From Alisma plantago-aquatica (taxonomy: Eukaryota > Streptophyta > Magnoliopsida > Alismatales > Alismataceae), in contig OY856412.1 in NCBI GenBank assembly GCA_963693085.1, positions 966,205,281-966,269,280 on the forward strand: a stretch of DNA of 64,000 nt, read 5' to 3'. Under the pieces are notes generated by a model. That model was not told the DNA's origin. It did no database searches and saw only the letters and a program-made list of their open reading frames with translations. This document shows positions 60,301-64,000 of the stretch, piece by piece; positions within the stretch are counted from its first letter, which is position 1; the number at the start of each line of letters is the position of its first letter. Both the position numbers and the translations under genes were made by a program.

Positions 60301-61985
60301 GGATGGAGCTAATTAACGATTATGATTGCACCATTGAGTATCATCCTAGTAAGGCAAATGTGGTAGCTGATGCGCTTAGAAGAAAGTCTTCTTCTCTCCC
60401 CACAAAGAAGGCACAGTTGAGTTCCTTGGTATGCCATATGCGAGATATGTTTGTCTCCTTGCGACAGATGAATGTGTAGTTGGAAGTTTTCTTGTTTGCA
60501 GGACTGTTGGCACAGATGCAAATCAAGCCTATGCTGAGACAGTAGATCAAAGACACACAACATGCAGATGGTGTAGTGTAGTTAATCAGGTCAGAGCTTG
60601 GCAGTGAAAAGCATGATGGGTTCCATGAGTCCCAGGATGGACTAGTTTGCTATCATGGTAGGATGGTGGTTCCCGATGGTGATAATTTAAGAAATCCAGT
60701 GCTCGAGGAAGCACACACATCGATGTATGCTATGCATCCAAGAGTCACCACGATGTATCATAACCTGAAGGACCTGTATTGGTGGTCTGGATTGAAGAAG
60801 GATGTAGCTGAGTTTGTGGCTAAGTGCGCAATATGTCAGCAATTTAAAGCTGAGCATCAGCTGGAAGGTATGTTGTAACCCATGCCGATACCACAATGGA
60901 AATGGGATCATATAACCATGGATTTCATAGTTGGTCTACCAAAGACAGCTAGGAATCATGATTCCATTTGGGTAATAGTGGACAGGTTGACAAAATCTTC
61001 TCATTTCATACCAGTAAAAACAATGTATACAATGGAGAAGCTTGCTCGGGTATATGTAGACGAGATAATGCATTTGCACGGTGTACCAACAACAATAGTT
61101 TTCGACAGAGGTTCTCAGTTCACAAGTCATTTCTGGGAACAGTTGCACAACGCGTTGGGAACGCAGTTGATGTTCAATACCGCTTTCCACCCTCAGACGG
61201 ATGGATAGTTTGAAAGGACTATTCAGACATTGAAGGATCTTCTTCGAGCTTGTGTTTTGCAGTTCCTAGGCAGTTGGGACATGCATCTCAGTTTGACAGA
61301 GTTCTCTTATAACAATAGTTATCAATGGAGCATTGACATGCCTCCTTATGAGGCTCTATATGGAAGGAAGTGTAGATCCCCTTTATGTTGGTATGAGTCT
61401 GGTGAAAATCAGCTTTTGGGTCCTGAGTTAGTACAGCAGACAACACAAAAGATCAGAGTGATACAACAAAAGTTGAAAATGTCACATGACAGACAGAAGT
61501 CTTATGCAGACAATCGCCGACGAACTTTAGAGTTCTAGGTGGGAGACAAAGTGTATCTCAAGGTCTCACCTAGGAAAGGCGTGCTAAGGTTTGGCCAGAA
61601 AGGCAAACTGGCACCCAGGTATATGGGACCATACTCAATAATAGCACGTGTTGGCAAGGTATCTTACAAGTTAGAGCTGCTGCCAGAGTTGCACAAGTTG
61701 CATCCAGTGTTCCATGTCAGTATGCTGAAGAAAAGTCATCCAAACACAGGGACAGTGATACAACCAGTTGAGGTTGAGCTTGATGAAGACGTGACCTACG
61801 AGGAGGGTCCAGTGGCGATCCTTGACAGAAGAGTAAAGAAGATGAAGAGGAAGGACCTGGTTCTTGTGAAGGTTCTGTGGCATCATCGTGGTGTTGAGGA
61901 AGCCACGTGGGAGCTTGAGGAAGATATGAGGAGGAAGTATACCTCACTTTTCTCTTCGGATTTCAGGGACAAAATCCCTTTGTAG
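57371..61985 (+). pseudogene. B gag-pol polyprotein, stops and frameshifts
   Basis: The ATG at 57371 opens MSGNYEEHAAKSS, parallel to E1. The gag (EYEAKFMDLLRF, ENRERFDMF) runs in one frame to about 58300. The zinc knuckle region (NFCG...TGHLKSNC, 58308-58350) and VDLGDTHSFIA of the protease are in a second frame. A short piece (LETPLDGSSMLREE, about 58695-58740) is back in the gag frame. From about 58755 a third frame (DMHGFDVILGMDTL) holds to the end at 61985. It includes the RT with FIDDILIY at 59607 and RNase H ([10 protein letters not shown]). The integrase has CAICQQFKAEHQ, MDFIVGLP and YEALYGRKCRSPLCW, followed by a chromodomain (KVLWHHRGVEEATWELEE). Internal stops match CAG, CGA, CAA or TGG codons of the family. 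The first knuckle cysteine reads TAC (Tyr). It is inactive as it stands. Confidence 0.92.
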
Positions 61986-61997
61986 AGGTTTATGGCT

Positions 61998-64000
61998 TGT
62001 AAGGACCCTGACCTTCATTTTGGGCTTACCCTATTTGTTTTGCCTAAACCTTGTGCTTGGTTTCTTTCTAATCATCTTTAGTGATGATTAGGGTTTGCTT
62101 GTGCTTAGTTGAGAGCTGGAGGTGCTACTTGCAAAATAACCTAAGATAGGGTTGGAGAGCAAGTTTGTCACCTGGAGAGATGTCTTTCTCTCTCTTTTCT
62201 TCCTCTAGGGTCAAGAGGGATGTTTGGGCTCGTGCCTTGAGTTGTCTTGGGCTTGGTTGAGCTCTTTTGGGGCCTTGTTTTCCCTTTTATGGGTCTTTCC
62301 TTGCTTGGTTGAGCCATGTATCGGGCAAGGATGCTTTGTAACGGCCATGGGGTATCGCCCATGGGGGTGTGTCAGCCATGGAAGAGTAGTGTGTTGGCCT
62401 TTAACCTTTGTTGACCTCATTGCCTTTGTTGTATCACCCTAGCTTGGACATGTGGCCGAACCTTGTTTGAGTGGTGGCATGGCATGTGCATGAGTTTTGC
62501 AAGGTGGTAAAACGTGTGGACAAGTGTCCCTTGGTAAGGTGACACCTTGCCTTGGTTTAACCTTGACCCCCATCTATATATGCCTTGCTTTTATCTTCCT
62601 TAGGAACCCTTTAGCTCTTTGTTGCTCCTCTCTTCCTTGTGTGCATGATACACCTCTCCCTTGCAACCTTTTGTGGCCAATACCCTTGGAGGAGCTAAGG
62701 TTGGTGGCCGATCCTCTTGAAGGAGTTCTTCTTCTTCTTCCTTTAGCTTGGTGGTCGAACCCTAGGTGGGTCTTTCTCTTTGGTAAGCATCTTCCCTCTC
62801 TCTTTAGCATCTTCTTCTCCATCTTGCCTACTCTTCATCCATGGTGGTTATGCTTCTTGTTCCTTTTCTTGAGGTGGCCAAAGTGGTGAGCTTGGAGCTT
62901 TGGAGCTTGAGGAGTTTTGCTTGAGGCGGGTTACATAACTTCTAACCCTAGCTATACTACCTTCTCTATGTTGCATGTTTCATATATTATGATGATCGGC
63001 CATTGCATGTTATGGTTTTTGCTCTAGTATATGTTGTTGATCTTATGGATATAATGAGCATGTTGTTGTTGTTGTTGATGGTTTATATGCCTTTACACCT
63101 AGTTGTCCGAACCATGGTTTAGGGTTTCCTTGTTGAGCAACACTCTTTTCTCTCCTTGGTATAGAGAAGTGAGTTTGAGCTCTAGTAATGTGGGCAATAC
63201 CCCTCTCTCGATTAGGTTGAGAGGTGAGCTTGTATTCTAGTTTCTTGAGCAACACCCTCCTCTCACCATGGATTTGAGAGGTGAGCTTTTGGATAGATGA
63301 TGACCCATGTTGACGTGGATCCTTGTGGTTGCCCGATTTGTGATAGAGGTTGTGCAAAACCCCTCTCTCTTGGTTGTTGAGAGGTGAGCCGACCTTCTTG
63401 ATCAATTAGGGTTTGGTGCCTTTGTGCTTGATTTTGAAGATGATCTTGTGGGGTTGTGCCTTGTACGATATGAACTTGGAGTTGTGCTGCCCAATAGCCC
63501 TGTTTGGAGTTATACCCTTCGAAGACACACCTTGTTGAGATAGTTGACTTGGTGCCTGTTATGCTTTTGCTGATATGGAGCCTAGTAGGCTATCCTTGTG
63601 TTAGGCGATAGGGTTTAGTTGTGGTGATGCACGATATTCCCTTGAGGTGTAATCCTTGGTAGATATGCTTGCTTGGGCATTTGGATGTCCCTTGTATCCC
63701 TAGCCGACATGCCTAGTTGAAGCTTAGTTGGTGCCCGTTATGGTCCCTTGGTCGATACCCTTGGTGGAGTTGATGGATGGGTGATACACCTATGATGAGT
63801 GGCTGATACACCTTTATAGGTAGTTTCCCGATACATCCATGTAGAGAGGACTTCTGATACACTCCCTTATCTATAGGTGGTCTTGGATGATAGGCTTTGA
63901 TAGCTTGGTGCACATCACAACCTTGGCCGTTATCCTTGTTTAGATGAACTTGGGCGATATGGTATGGTGCCCAGGATGGCTTTGGTCGATACCACCATGT
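61998..64000 (+). repeat. B 3' LTR (first 2.0 kb only)
   Basis: Starts TGTAAGGACCCTGACC and matches 52714-54720 to the window end, including the TATA box near 62574 and the hairpin array at 63142-63390. The remaining 2.5 kb is outside the window. Confidence 0.92.

Larger units (their letters stand above)
52714..64000 (+). mobile_element. B: Ty3/gypsy chromovirus (Tekay/Del-like), 3' LTR clipped by the window
   Basis: The 5' LTR is 4525 bp (52714-57238), the interior 4759 bp, and the 3' LTR starts at 61998. The primer-binding site has one mismatch. The polyprotein order is gag, protease, RT, RNase H, integrase, chromodomain, and its protein motifs closely resemble E1. The left flank is ATAAT (52709-52713); the matching copy would be outside the window. 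It inserted into element D. Confidence 0.92.

Overview
This is a stretch of plant nuclear DNA built almost entirely of transposable elements. No intact host protein-coding gene was found. The evidence for a plant is the set of LTR-retrotransposon types (Ty1/copia, and chromodomain-bearing Ty3/gypsy with a primer-binding site for initiator-Met tRNA), a CACTA (En/Spm) DNA transposon with a plant Transposase_24-type protein, and hAT-like and MITE-like pieces. A few GC-rich islands lie in an otherwise AT-rich background, which would fit a monocot, but the species cannot be named from the sequence.

Layout. (1) 0.16-1.46 kb: a decayed copia remnant on the minus strand. (2) 1.46-7.5 kb: AT-rich DNA with no recognisable gene. 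(3) 7505-36798: a three-level nest. The outermost and oldest element is a Ty1/copia element on the plus strand (215- and 191-bp LTRs, near-matching TSD). Its gag is split by a Ty3/gypsy chromovirus on the minus strand, called E1 here (9183-33041, TSD AAATA, LTRs about 5.13 kb). The upstream LTR of E1 is itself split by a second minus-strand gypsy element, E2 (21524-30269, TSD GTTAC, LTRs about 2.21 kb). (4) 36.8-40.85 kb: intergenic DNA with a possible MITE, a GC-rich unidentified reading-frame fragment, a hAT-like element carrying three tRNA-like modules, and a GC-rich island behind a TATA box. (5) 40852 to the window end: a second nest. LTR A (about 4.8 kb without its insert) is split by a complete CACTA element (42015-47929, TSD TAT) and followed by a primer-binding site and 167 bp of internal sequence. 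Element D (51757 on, LTR related to E2) interrupts that internal sequence. Element B (52714 on, plus-strand chromovirus with 4.5-kb LTRs) interrupts D. The 3' LTR of B runs off the window.

Coding state. E1 and B each carry one recognisable gag-protease-RT-RNaseH-integrase-chromodomain polyprotein (Tekay/Del-like by domain order and long LTRs). E1 is in a single frame for 1553 codons and is broken only by about fifteen stop codons. B also has frameshifts in its zinc-knuckle/protease part. In both, the stops look like C-to-T or G-to-A changes, mostly CAG to TAG, as expected from deamination of methylated cytosine. E2 has near-identical LTRs but a badly decayed interior, so it was probably moved by proteins supplied in trans. 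The copia element and the CACTA transposase gene also appear inactive or uncertain.

The most unusual features are the trimer of tRNA-like modules between hAT-like ends, and the repeat systems in the long LTR leaders: palindromic AAACGGTCT repeats in E1, and an array of four hairpins with pairing kept between LTR copies in B.
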